From: Ignatzschineria rhizosphaerae
GTDB lineage: Bacteria; Pseudomonadota; Gammaproteobacteria; Cardiobacteriales; Wohlfahrtiimonadaceae
Direction: 5' to 3'
DNA: 64,000 bases
Assembly: GCF_022655595.1 (NCBI RefSeq)
Contig: NZ_CP093379.1
Coordinates: 2,926,010 to 2,990,009, forward strand
Within the stretch, counting starts at the first letter, position 1. Each line of letters starts with the position of its first letter. The notes beneath the pieces were generated by a model that was given only the letters and a program-made list of their open reading frames with translations, did not search any database and was not told the DNA's origin. The position numbers and the translations under genes were made by a program. Below, piece after piece: positions 1 through 7,603 of the stretch.

Positions 1-1
1 G

Positions 2-559
2 CATATGGTAGCGGCAAGTGGTTGTGGATTGCCTCCATCTAAAGCCTTAATTAATGTATCTCAGCAGCAATCAAGTAATACTTGTCTAATGATTAATGAT
101 TATTTGTTGGAAAGCTTTGGGGATTATGATGCGGTGATTATTTCGCAATATCTAGCGCCAAAACTTTATGAGCCAGAAGAGCAATCTCATAATTACCAAG
201 AGAAATTTAAAAATACAGTCAATACAATTTCTGAAGGTCAAAATGTTTATTTAATCGCAGATATTCCTGCATTAAGCATTCCGTCTCCAGCACGTTATTT
301 GAAATTAAAAAAGATTGGTTTAGAGCAGTATATGTTGCCAAAAACGCATTATTCACATGAGGATGCGAACGTGTATCTAAGATCACTTGCGGAAGATGAT
401 GCAAATGTGCATTTTGTGGAAATAAGTGATCTAATCCCAACGAGTGGGGTATTAGAAGGATTGCCTCTCTACTTTGATGATAACCATTTAAACTTTTATG
501 GAAGCAAAAGAGTGGGAGAGCTCTTTATCGAGAATAGGCAGCTTTTAAAAGAAGATTAA
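2..559 (+). CDS. C-terminal SGNH domain of a surface O-acyltransferase (5' partial)
   Basis: The reading frame is open to the left edge of the window, so the true start and probably a membrane acyltransferase-3 domain lie outside. The visible 180-odd residues look like the SGNH hydrolase-like domain fused to OafA-type O-acetyltransferases: an early Ser-Gly-Cys-Gly-Leu-Pro-Pro segment, and near the end a Tyr-Phe-Asp-Asp-Asn-His-Leu-Asn-x-Tyr-Gly-Ser block carrying the Asp/His pair of the family. Such proteins acetylate LPS O-antigen or capsule at the inner membrane/periplasm. The first Met at base 5 is unlikely to be the start. An intrinsic terminator follows at 583-616. The neighbouring CDP-glycerol genes fit a surface-polysaccharide role. 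Family call fairly sure; substrate unknown. Confidence 0.72.
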   Translation, partial: HMVAASGCGLPPSKALINVSQQQSSNTCLMINDYLLESFGDYDAVIISQYLAPKLYEPEEQSHNYQEKFKNTVNTISEGQNVYLIADIPALSIPSPARYLKLKKIGLEQYMLPKTHYSHEDANVYLRSLAEDDANVHFVEISDLIPTSGVLEGLPLYFDDNHLNFYGSKRVGELFIENRQLLKED

Positions 560-582
560 AGTTAGTTATTTGTGGAATATTT

Positions 583-616
583 AAAGCCCCTATAGTTATA
601 AAATATAGGGGCTTTT
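583..616 (+). terminator. Intrinsic terminator after the acyltransferase gene
   Basis: Perfect 12-bp inverted repeat AAAGCCCCTATA (583-594) and TATAGGGGCTTT (604-615) with a 9-base loop followed by T. It lies 24 bases past the acyltransferase stop. Confidence 0.85.
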
Positions 617-626
617 GATTGATTTT

Positions 627-688
627 TTTGATAGCCTAATGAATATTTTCTTTCAGCACTGCATCATCGATATTTAATTTTTCTTCAA
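627..688 (-). pseudogene. Decayed duplicate of the queG 3' end
   Basis: About 60 bases here are roughly 80 % identical, in the same orientation, to the last codons of intact queG (2392-2455). Read on the minus strand, the relic gives Lys-Leu-Asn-Ile-Asp-Asp-Ala-Val-Leu-Lys-Glu-Asn-Ile-His-stop-Ala-Ile-Lys, against Lys-Leu-Asn-Ile-Asp-Asp-Asp-Ala-Leu-Lys-Glu-His-Ile-His-Trp-Ala-Ile-Lys in QueG. The Trp codon has become TAG, and there are compensating 3-base indels. Similarity stops at both ends. The fragment and real queG bracket the two CDP-glycerol genes, which suggests those genes entered at the queG 3' end or replaced a segment there. Confidence 0.8.
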
Positions 689-722
689 CTCAACCATAAT
701 TTATTAGACTTAACCTTTTAAT

Positions 723-1895
723 TTAATTATTGCTCGTTAAATTTTTAATAAGATTGATAACCCTTTGGGTATTCTGGTTGTCACTATATTTATAAAATCT
801 TTGATATATTTGTTGAATGTCAGTGTTTTCGGTAGATGACTCCACTTTTCTTATTCTTTGTAGGAGATCTTGAATAGTATAGCTTTTGGGATACTGAAAG
901 ACATCAGCGAAATCGTATAGAAACCCTTTATCATAGTGTTCGTAATCATACGCAAAAGAGAAACTGGGCTTATTAAGATATAAAAAATCATAATGGCAAC
1001 TAGAATAATCTGTGACAAGAACTTTAGCATGTAAAAGTAGAGGTTCTATATTAGGGAATTCTGTATTGTTGAGATTGATTGCCCCGATAGTCTGAAGTTG
1101 TTGAAAATATGAATTTTCCTCTGTCAAAAAATGCTCTCTAACTCCTAGTATATAATTCTCTTCTTGCAAAAAAAGGGAAAGAGCTTGTAAGTCATAAGGA
1201 GTAAAAGTGTAATTTTTGCTTGGGTAGCTTTTCCATGTGGGAGCAAATAGCAGGAGCTTTTTATCTTTAGTGACTTCTTTTAATATAAGGTATTCCTGCT
1301 GTAGGTCTGCAGTTGGTGAATGGAGAAGATCAACTCTTGGTAATCCCGTTAAATGGATATTTTGAAGGGGTACTTGAAAACATTTTTGCATCGATTGTGT
1401 GTCAAGTTCAGAACTTGAAATAAAATGATTTCTGAGGGCTTCATCTTCTGTAAAAGGGGATTGTTTATCGACAGCATAAAACATCTTTTTTAAAGGTATT
1501 CCATGCCATAAATTAAGAACAGGGATATACAAAGGCGTTATTTTTTTTAAAATCTCATAGGCATTCGTGAGTTGGTCTGTAATTAAGATAGAAGCTTTTG
1601 ATAATATTAGAAAATTTTTTTTCTGAAGAAGATTGCTTTCCTCTATTAAAATTATCGATGGATTTACTAAATGTTTATAGAGTGATTCAGTTGCTTTATC
1701 GGCGAGGATTATTTTTATGATATTAGGATCATGTTTGACAGATTCAAAGGTTGCCTTAATATTTCCTGTAAAATCATCTCCATAGGGTAAAAAACACCAT
1801 ATATTAGCTATATTTTTGGTTTTTAAACGTTGTTTATTTCTATAAAAAAGTAGAAGTTTATTGATTCTCTTTATAATGCTTCTTCTTAAATTCAT
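723..1895 (-). CDS. CDP-glycerol glycerophosphotransferase family protein (TagB/TagF-like)
   Basis: 390 residues matching the Glyphos_transf family, which transfers glycerol-phosphate from CDP-glycerol to a lipid- or sugar-linked acceptor at the cytoplasmic face of the membrane. Visible landmarks are a basic N-terminus, a Leu-Trp-His-Gly-Ile-Pro-Leu-Lys segment near residue 130, Thr-Gly-Leu-Pro-Arg-Val-Asp near 180, Phe-Ala-Pro-Thr-Trp-Lys near 215 and Val-Thr-Asp-Tyr-Ser-Ser near 295, all conserved in this family. The ATG overlaps the end of the upstream cytidylyltransferase gene by 4 bases, so the two are translationally coupled. In Gram-negatives such genes build glycerol-phosphate-containing capsules or LPS decorations. 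Composition is more AT-rich than most of the window, consistent with transfer. Confidence 0.85.
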   Translation of the reverse strand: MNLRRSIIKRINKLLLFYRNKQRLKTKNIANIWCFLPYGDDFTGNIKATFESVKHDPNIIKIILADKATESLYKHLVNPSIILIEESNLLQKKNFLILSKASILITDQLTNAYEILKKITPLYIPVLNLWHGIPLKKMFYAVDKQSPFTEDEALRNHFISSSELDTQSMQKCFQVPLQNIHLTGLPRVDLLHSPTADLQQEYLILKEVTKDKKLLLFAPTWKSYPSKNYTFTPYDLQALSLFLQEENYILGVREHFLTEENSYFQQLQTIGAINLNNTEFPNIEPLLLHAKVLVTDYSSCHYDFLYLNKPSFSFAYDYEHYDKGFLYDFADVFQYPKSYTIQDLLQRIRKVESSTENTDIQQIYQRFYKYSDNQNTQRVINLIKNLTSNN

Positions 1896-2272
1896 AGAAG
1901 CTCCTTGATTAGGCTTGTTGAGATTTTATCTGTGCGTGGTAGGTAAATAACTTGGCAGTAATCTTCCAAGTAATTAAATTCTCCAGTCCAGTCATCCCCC
2001 ATTACAAATATATCGACATTATACTTTTGAATATCATTAATCTTTTGATTCCAATTGATTTCCGGAATAACAAGATTGACAAAATTTAAAGACTCTAATA
2101 TCTTTTTTCTCTTTTCAAAAGAGAGAATGGAATATTTGTTTTTTTGTTGATTAAAATCGTCTGTTGAGAGACCAACGATTAATTTAGAGCCTAAGTTTTT
2201 TGCTTTACTTAGTAGTTCAAAGTGACCATAGTGAAAAAAATCAAACGTACCATAGGTAATAATAGTTGCCAT
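1892..2272 (-). CDS. tagD: Glycerol-3-phosphate cytidylyltransferase (TagD-like)
   Basis: 126 residues, the usual length for TagD. It makes CDP-glycerol from CTP and sn-glycerol 3-phosphate in the cytoplasm, the donor for the adjacent glycerophosphotransferase. The N-terminal Thr-Tyr-Gly-Thr-Phe-Asp-x-Phe-His-Tyr-Gly-His carries the HxGH nucleotidyltransferase signature, and the end has an Arg-Thr-x-x-Ile-Ser-Thr-Ser motif matching the RTxGISTS box except that Lys-Ile replaces Glu/Gly-Ile. The 102-base gap to queG holds a TATAAT -10-like hexamer on the minus strand (2309-2314) but no convincing -35. The alternative of another cytidylyltransferase (e.g. ethanolamine-phosphate) is unlikely given the partner gene. 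Confidence 0.88.
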   Translation of the reverse strand: MATIITYGTFDFFHYGHFELLSKAKNLGSKLIVGLSTDDFNQQKNKYSILSFEKRKKILESLNFVNLVIPEINWNQKINDIQKYNVDIFVMGDDWTGEFNYLEDYCQVIYLPRTDKISTSLIKELL

Positions 2273-2374
2273 ATTTATTTTTAATATTTCTGCCCTTATA
2301 AAATAATAATTATAACATAATTTACATTGATTTACTTTTATACGGGGTTATGTGGCTTATTTTAAATAAATTTC

Positions 2375-3436
2375 TTACAATGTTATTTGTTTTTTGATAG
2401 CCCAATGAATATGCTCTTTCAGTGCATCATCATCAATATTCAATTTCTGTTCTAAGGATTGGATATTTGCATGAGAAGGTGGGCTATTACCGATTCCAAT
2501 AGCGATATTTCTTAGCCATCTGTTATATCCCAATCTACGAATAGGAGATCCTTCTGTTTTTTTGAGGAATTCTTCTTCGGTCCAATTAAAGAGCTCTAGA
2601 AGAGAGGATGAATCTAGTTGATGTCTTGGTAGAAAATCTTTAGTCGTCAGATCAATGGAGAAACGGTTCCATGGGCAGACGATTTGGCAATCATCGCAGC
2701 CAAAGATACGGTTCCCAATAGCATCTCGATATTCGATGGGGATTGCCCCAAAGTGTTCAATTGTTAAGTAAGAGATGCATTTTCGAGCATCAATTTTAAA
2801 AGGGGAGACAATGGCATCAGTTGGGCAAGCTTTAATACATCTTGTACATTGTCCACAGTGATTCGTGATGGGTTCACTTGGAATATGAATACGTTTAGAG
2901 AGTAATAACTCACCTAAAAAGAAGAAAGAGCCTCTTTTAGGATGAATAATCATAGTGTTTTTACCAAAGAATCCAAGCCCTGATTTTTGACTAAAAGCGC
3001 GTTCTAATACAGGTGCACTATCAACAAACGCCCGAAACTCTAAGTCAGGAATTTCACTTTGTAACCACTTGCCAAGATTGGTAAGCATATTGCGAAGAAC
3101 TTTGTGATAATCACGCCCTAGTGCATATTCAGCAACGTAAGCATGATGAGGATCTTCTAGTCGAGATTTGGCATCAATATCTGGATTATAGTAATGGAGC
3201 TGAGCTGTCAGCATAGAGACAGTGCCGGGAACAAGTAGATCAGGATGATAGCGCTTCTCCCCATGCTTATACATGTAATCTAAGTCACCATGAAATCCTT
3301 CCCCTAACCATTCAATAAAGTAATCTCTATTTTTCCCAGGTTCGATATCAGAGCTAGAAAGTTCATTGATACCGATCTCTTCTGATTTTGCTATTAGACG
3401 TTTGATAAATTCTGGGGAGTTATGGTCGGGGGGCAT
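2375..3436 (-). CDS. queG: Epoxyqueuosine reductase QueG
   Basis: 353 residues, normal for QueG, which reduces epoxyqueuosine to queuosine in tRNA using cobalamin and two [4Fe-4S] clusters. Both cluster motifs are visible: Cys-Gly-Gln-Cys-Thr-Arg-Cys-Ile-Lys-Ala-Cys-Pro (around residues 193-204) and Cys-Asp-Asp-Cys-Gln-Ile-Val-Cys-Pro (around 247-255), plus the catalytic-region Arg-Ala-Phe-Val-Asp-Ser-Ala-Pro-Val-Leu-Glu. A HEAT-like C-terminal part follows. Its last ~20 codons are duplicated as a relic at 627-688. No other queuosine genes are in the window. It lies 42 bases downstream of a glycosyltransferase gene on the same strand. Confidence 0.96.
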   Translation of the reverse strand: MPPDHNSPEFIKRLIAKSEEIGINELSSSDIEPGKNRDYFIEWLGEGFHGDLDYMYKHGEKRYHPDLLVPGTVSMLTAQLHYYNPDIDAKSRLEDPHHAYVAEYALGRDYHKVLRNMLTNLGKWLQSEIPDLEFRAFVDSAPVLERAFSQKSGLGFFGKNTMIIHPKRGSFFFLGELLLSKRIHIPSEPITNHCGQCTRCIKACPTDAIVSPFKIDARKCISYLTIEHFGAIPIEYRDAIGNRIFGCDDCQIVCPWNRFSIDLTTKDFLPRHQLDSSSLLELFNWTEEEFLKKTEGSPIRRLGYNRWLRNIAIGIGNSPPSHANIQSLEQKLNIDDDALKEHIHWAIKKQITL

Positions 3437-3478
3437 ATTATGATATTGCAGATTTGTTAATAAAGAAATTGAGAGAAT

Positions 3479-4255
3479 TTATGAGCTTTTATTTCTAGTA
3501 GAAAAATCAATATTAAAATTTTCTAAATGTTTTAGGGTTTGTTTTTGAAATAGTTGTTCTCTTTGTTTAGCGATATCTCTTTTTCGGGCTCTTTCCGATC
3601 TGGATCTAAATTTCTGTATAAAGTTTTGCTTCTGTTTTTTTGCTTGATATGCTGTTCTTGTTGTGCCAAATAATTGTTGGCAATAGATTTTATCACTCCC
3701 AGTATAAACCATGCCATCAAAATGAACAGGAATAAAGTAATGGGAAGGGAAGATAGTAATGTCAGGGTTATATTTTTCGATCATTTTTGCGACAAAGAGG
3801 TTCCCTGTTGTTTTCCAAGGCTCTCCTAGATCCTGGGGATCTAATTGTGATAATTCATCAATTAATTGTTTTACGAAAATGTTCTTAGGCTCGCAAGCTA
3901 AAATTGGAGAAACTAGTTTTCCTCGTAGAAATTCATTTTCATAAACAGTGTATGCCTGCGGTTTGGTAAAAAGCTCTTCTGTATTTAAGTAACAGATAGA
4001 GTCAGCTTCAGGGATAAATCCTCCAAATTCATATAAGATCTCGTATCTCATAAGATCCGCTGCTCCTGCATATAATTCTAGGTGAATATAAGTATCAATG
4101 AGATTCTTATTTCTAAAATTAAAGGATTGCAGAAAGTCATTATCATAGAGACGGTATGTCCAATCAGGATGTTTTTCTTTCCATGTATTTAGCCATTGTG
4201 ATGGTGCAGGATGTGGTCCTATCCATATATGACCTAGAATTTTAGGTATTTTCAT
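3479..4255 (-). CDS. Glycosyltransferase with DXD-type sugar-binding region (Gly_transf_sug/OCH1-like)
   Basis: 258 residues. The start (Ile-Pro-Lys-Ile-Leu-Gly-His-Ile-Trp-Ile-Gly), then a Trp-Thr-Tyr-Arg-Leu-Tyr-Asp-Asn segment and Ala-Asp-Leu-Met-Arg-Tyr-Glu-Ile-Leu-Tyr-Glu-Phe-Gly-Gly are the hallmarks of the Gly_transf_sug family, nucleotide-sugar-dependent transferases acting on surface glycans. Where many members have Asp-x-Asp after Gly-Gly, this one reads Phe-Ile-Pro-Glu-Ala-Asp-Ser, so the first acidic position is Glu. The C-terminus is Lys/Arg/Gln-rich and may be helical. It sits between coaD (24 bases upstream) and queG on the same strand; no clear ribosome-binding site is seen. 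Sugar specificity cannot be predicted. Confidence 0.75.
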   Translation of the reverse strand: MKIPKILGHIWIGPHPAPSQWLNTWKEKHPDWTYRLYDNDFLQSFNFRNKNLIDTYIHLELYAGAADLMRYEILYEFGGFIPEADSICYLNTEELFTKPQAYTVYENEFLRGKLVSPILACEPKNIFVKQLIDELSQLDPQDLGEPWKTTGNLFVAKMIEKYNPDITIFPSHYFIPVHFDGMVYTGSDKIYCQQLFGTTRTAYQAKKQKQNFIQKFRSRSERARKRDIAKQREQLFQKQTLKHLENFNIDFSTRNKSS

Positions 4256-4279
4256 GCTGTTGTCTTAGTATTAATTTGA

Positions 4280-4801
4280 CTATTGAGGGTGATTGTTAAC
4301 TTCAGTAAGTTTCTCTTGATACTTGCGTTTCAGCGCGTTCATTACATAAGGATGAACAATAGCGCTGACATCTCCACCAAGCATAGAAGCTTCGCGCACC
4401 ATTGTGGAGGAGACGAAAGAGTATTTTTCACTTGGGGTTAGGAAAATCGTTTCTACTTTTTCATTTAAATGGCGGTTAAGGCTTGCCATCTGAAACTCAT
4501 ATTCAAAGTCAGAAACGGCACGTAAACCTCGTACAAGGACATGGCTGCCAATTGTATCCATATAGCGAGCAAGTAGATCATTAAACCCTACAACCTCGAT
4601 ATTTTTATAATCCTTAAAGACCTCTTTAGCCATATCTAAGCGCTCTTCAAAAGTAAATAGAGGGCGTTTTTTAGGGCCTGTAATTTTTGCAACGGCAACA
4701 ATGAGTTTAGGGAAAACACGAGATGCTCGAATGATAATATCTGAATGCCCATTGGTAATAGGATCAAAAGTTCCGGGATAAACTGCGGTTGACTCACTCA
4801 T
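4280..4801 (-). CDS. coaD: Phosphopantetheine adenylyltransferase CoaD
   Basis: Transfers AMP from ATP to 4'-phosphopantetheine, the penultimate step of coenzyme A synthesis. Tyr-Pro-Gly-Thr-Phe-Asp-Pro-Ile-Thr-Asn-Gly-His at the N-terminus holds the (T/H)xGH signature, and Tyr-Ser-Phe-Val-Ser-Ser-Thr-Met-Val-Arg-Glu is the conserved C-terminal block. The chosen ATG at 4801 gives 173 residues and is preceded by an AAGGCAG Shine-Dalgarno; an in-frame start 30 bases upstream would add an atypical Asp-Asp-Tyr-Lys extension. First gene of a minus-strand group leading into the glycosyltransferase and queG. Confidence 0.97.
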   Translation of the reverse strand: MSESTAVYPGTFDPITNGHSDIIIRASRVFPKLIVAVAKITGPKKRPLFTFEERLDMAKEVFKDYKNIEVVGFNDLLARYMDTIGSHVLVRGLRAVSDFEYEFQMASLNRHLNEKVETIFLTPSEKYSFVSSTMVREASMLGGDVSAIVHPYVMNALKRKYQEKLTEVNNHPQ

Positions 4802-4987
4802 AATTCTGCCTTTTGTTTTGTAATCATCCATCGCAAAATGTTTAGATGCGACAAAGTGAACGGTTATCTTTTAGATTATTGGTTGTTTTACACTATTTAA
4901 TAGTTTTATATGATATTAACTGATTGATGGAAGAATTTCGAACCTTAATCGGGAAGTAGTAGTGAATATATTGCCTGAGAATATGTA

Positions 4988-5014
4988 AAAAAGCGCAAGT
5001 AAACTGCGCTTTTT
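4988..5014 (-). terminator. Intrinsic terminator downstream of tenA
   Basis: Inverted repeat AAAAAGCGCA (4988-4997) and TGCGCTTTTT (5005-5014) with a 7-base loop. On the minus strand the stem ends in a U run, 37 bases past the tenA stop. Confidence 0.85.
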
Positions 5015-5050
5015 ACTGTCTGCTTCTTTGTTATAAAAGAGGGGATATCA

Positions 5051-5734
5051 TTACACCATCTTGCAAGGCCACATGGATTCTTCAACAGCCATATCCCAGA
5101 ACATATATTCAAAATAACTGGTTTTCACAAAGATCTCTTCCATCTCTTTAAGTTTACGCTCCGGCATCCCTTGCGCTAATCGATTAACAAGATCGATACA
5201 GGTTTTGGCAAGCTTTGAAAATTCATCACCAGAGTAGGTTTGCACCCACGGACCATAAAATTCATGGTCAAGGGCGCCTTTCCATGTTGCAAGTTCTTTT
5301 CCAATAAAGTTATAACTCCAAGCACATGCAAGAACGGCAGCTGCAGTATTCTCAACGCCTCCTTTATAAGCTTCTTGGAGCATATAGCTTGTGTAAGCTG
5401 TCACTGTTGAGGAAGGTGCTGTATTTTCTAAATCTTCATTAGATATCCCAAACTTTGCAGCATAAGTGCGGTGTAGACCCATTTCAAAATTCATTGTGCC
5501 AGAGAGTAGATTGGCAAAAAGCGTCATGGTCTCTAAGTCATCAGATTTTGCTGCGCCAATGGCGAAAAGGCGAGAATATTCAATAAGATAAACATAATCT
5601 TGGCGCATATAGTGGCGAAATTTTGCATGTTCTAATGTCCCAGTTCCAATACCTTTCACAAAAGGATGTTCTAAATAAGCATTCCAAACAGGGGCAACAC
5701 GTTGAAAGAGGCGATCACAAAATGTTTGAGTCAT
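5051..5734 (-). CDS. tenA: Aminopyrimidine aminohydrolase / thiaminase II TenA
   Basis: TenA-family helical protein that hydrolyses aminomethyl-pyrimidine degradation products of thiamine, salvaging the pyrimidine moiety. Diagnostic features: Tyr-x-x-Tyr-Leu-Ile-Glu-Tyr-Ser-Arg near residue 50, the catalytic-cysteine region Ala-Cys-Ala-Trp-Ser-Tyr near 135, Phe-Tyr-Gly-Pro-Trp-Val-Gln-Thr-Tyr, and an acidic residue-rich Met-Ala-Val-Glu-Glu-Ser-Met-Trp C-terminus. The ATG at 5734 has a GGGAGAA Shine-Dalgarno about 11 bases upstream; a TTG 18 bases further up overlaps that site and is rejected. 227 residues. No other thiamine gene is adjacent and no TPP riboswitch was recognised upstream. Confidence 0.92.
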   Translation of the reverse strand: MTQTFCDRLFQRVAPVWNAYLEHPFVKGIGTGTLEHAKFRHYMRQDYVYLIEYSRLFAIGAAKSDDLETMTLFANLLSGTMNFEMGLHRTYAAKFGISNEDLENTAPSSTVTAYTSYMLQEAYKGGVENTAAAVLACAWSYNFIGKELATWKGALDHEFYGPWVQTYSGDEFSKLAKTCIDLVNRLAQGMPERKLKEMEEIFVKTSYFEYMFWDMAVEESMWPCKMV

Positions 5735-6075
5735 AGTCAATATTTCTCCCAATAAAATGACAAGAAGTTGATTCAGAATTTTGGTGCGTCAATTTCGCAC
5801 AGAAAAATGGCCTGAAAGCGGTAGATAAATAAGCATCTAGAAAAGAGAAGGGCTTTAAGTTCGATAAACTATTCTAAACTTTAACGCTTCCTTAATAGAA
5901 GGCATCATCAATATCATGAGGGTTTTACGCAGTCAAATAGTAGAAAGACTCTTAAAAGTGATAGAATTAAGAAGAGAAAAGCATCAGGAATCGTTATCTT
6001 ATTTGAGATCAAATTGTTAATGAGAATGATGACAGATAGTTTTGGTACCTTGATAGAGAGTATTGATAGAAAATT
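5735..6075. other. Divergent intergenic region, tenA to methyltransferase-like gene
   Basis: About 340 bases between divergent genes, presumably holding both promoters. I see no RNA gene, no TPP-riboswitch core and no repeat element of the window's dispersed family. Confidence 0.5.
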
Positions 6076-6831
6076 ATGACAACAAAAAAAGCTTTAAGCC
6101 GCAGAAAATTACAATATCATCCAGAACTTTATGCCGGACATGCCTTTTTGCATCATGAAATCGCTCGTCGAATGGTTGAATATTTAGAGGAAGATTTAAC
6201 GCCGGGGATGATTTTAGTCGATGGTGCGTTTGATCATTATCTTTCTGAGTTATTACAGGCTCGCTTTCCTAATGCAAAAATCATGGAGAATATCGAATCT
6301 TTAACAGATTCTACGCTGCGTTTTGATCTTATTATCAGTAACCTTTATCTGCAAGATGTCTGGGAATTTGAAGAGCGTGTGCGTGATTATCAGGTTCGCT
6401 TAAATGCACAAGGGAAGCTCTTTTTTACAACCATTGGTACAGGTAGTTTTGCTGATATCTCCTATCCTGGCGGGCCATTAATGAATGAGTTTCCCGATAT
6501 TGAAGATATAGGGGATTATCTACACGCATTAGGGTTTAAAAATGCGGTTCTCTTTATTGAAAAAATTAACCTCACTTATGAAAAGCTCGATACCTTACTA
6601 AAAGATGCCCGAATTGTAGGCGGGAAGCCATTTTCTTCATTTAAAGGGTTACGGACTTATGAGTGGCTTGAAGAGTGGCGCAGTTATGCGGAGCGATTTA
6701 AAAATAGTGATAATCTCTATGATATTGGCTTTGATATCATTTATGCCGAGGGTTCATTGTCAGATATTAAAAACTTACAAGGTGAGAATAATGAGGTCTT
6801 TGTAGATATCTCCAACTTAACGAAAAGGTAA
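6076..6831 (+). CDS. BioC/NDUFAF5-like methyltransferase-fold protein with degenerate SAM motif
   Basis: 251 residues. Asp-Leu-Ile-Ile-Ser-Asn-Leu-Tyr-Leu-Gln-Asp-Val (about residues 86-97) matches the 'DLxxSNLxLxW' block of BioC and NDUFAF5-type class I methyltransferases. Gly-Lys-Leu-Phe-Phe-Thr-Thr-Ile-Gly-Thr-Gly-Ser-Phe then resembles their strand-5 'F(S/T)T.G..(S/T)(F/L)' segment. However, the glycine-rich SAM loop (motif I, normally DxGxGxG) is replaced by Val-Asp-Gly-Ala-Phe-Asp, so S-adenosylmethionine binding is doubtful. It could be a malonyl-acyl methyltransferase relative with a divergent loop, or a non-catalytic member like some NDUFAF5 homologues. No biotin genes are adjacent. 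Function uncertain. Confidence 0.6.
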   Translation: MTTKKALSRRKLQYHPELYAGHAFLHHEIARRMVEYLEEDLTPGMILVDGAFDHYLSELLQARFPNAKIMENIESLTDSTLRFDLIISNLYLQDVWEFEERVRDYQVRLNAQGKLFFTTIGTGSFADISYPGGPLMNEFPDIEDIGDYLHALGFKNAVLFIEKINLTYEKLDTLLKDARIVGGKPFSSFKGLRTYEWLEEWRSYAERFKNSDNLYDIGFDIIYAEGSLSDIKNLQGENNEVFVDISNLTKR

Positions 6832-7143
6832 GTTATTCATAATAAAAATCCCGCTTGCCCACCGTTTTTATTGTGCGATAACGCTGAGGCGGTTGACGAT
6901 AAAAGTGCCGTAAAATGGTGTATTTTAGACCTGATTTTATGCAGGGCTAGTTATTATATGTACTCTTTAAAGTTTAAGTAGTTCATATATTATAAGATAT
7001 CTATGTGAATAGAAGTTTTCAGATAAACTCGTCAAAATTGGAGATTTAAGGTAAAATAGCACTAATTTAGTTCTATATTGATTCTTTGTAGAAAATATAA
7101 GGAATCGCGCTTTGATGAAGCGCTTGTGAAGGGAGAAGACAGA
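6832..7143. other. Intergenic region before the A-type Fe-S carrier gene
   Basis: 312 bases. A TTGACG hexamer (6893-6898) and several AT-rich -10-like stretches are present, but no pair with good spacing. An upstream in-frame ATT at 7078 has no Shine-Dalgarno. No IscR- or Fur-type palindrome was recognised and no repeat copy lies here. Confidence 0.4.
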
Positions 7144-7461
7144 ATGTTTACGGTTACAGATGCTGCAAGAGTGCAGCTTGCAAAAAACTTAGCAGAGAGT
7201 AATGCAGAGGCGATAAAAGTCGCATTACAAAAGTCAGGTTGCTCAGGATATAAGTACTACATTGATTTTTGTGACAAGATCGATGATAGCGTTGTCGTGC
7301 TTGAAGAGAGCCCTGTACAAATTGTCGCAGAAGCATCGATATTACCCTATCTTGAGAGCGTCACATTAGATTACATTCAAGATGGTATTAATCGGATGTT
7401 CAAATTCCAAAACCCAGAAGCAAAAGCGGAGTGTGGTTGCGGTGAAAGTTTTATGTTTTAA
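7144..7461 (+). CDS. A-type iron-sulfur cluster carrier (IscA/SufA/ErpA family)
   Basis: 105 residues, typical for A-type carriers that receive [Fe-S] clusters from a scaffold and pass them to apoproteins. The three ligand cysteines are in place: Ser-Gly-Cys-Ser-Gly-Tyr-Lys-Tyr and the C-terminal Cys-Gly-Cys-Gly-Glu-Ser-Phe. The ATG at 7144 is preceded by GGGAGAAG. It stands alone, not beside isc or suf genes, so which paralog it is (ErpA-like versus SufA-like) cannot be settled from context. A likely client such as QueG is in the same window, but that link is only inference. Confidence 0.9.
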   Translation: MFTVTDAARVQLAKNLAESNAEAIKVALQKSGCSGYKYYIDFCDKIDDSVVVLEESPVQIVAEASILPYLESVTLDYIQDGINRMFKFQNPEAKAECGCGESFMF

Positions 7462-7603
7462 TTGATATTAAAATAGAATAGCAGTTAGCTGATAGAAGCG
7501 TGAATATCAGTGTTTTATGAAGATCGAGATAAGTGTTGTGATTTATTCCAGCACTTATTATTGATTTTGTGTGAGTCAAATTGGTTCGAATAGGTGGAAT
7601 AAA

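Noticed and set aside
6008-6026. Fur-box-like AATGAGAATGAT upstream of the methyltransferase-like gene
   Set aside because: Only a partial match without symmetry; no iron-related gene next to it.
5735-6075. Possible TPP riboswitch upstream of tenA
   Set aside because: No CTGAGA or ACCTGA-type core motifs on the minus strand.
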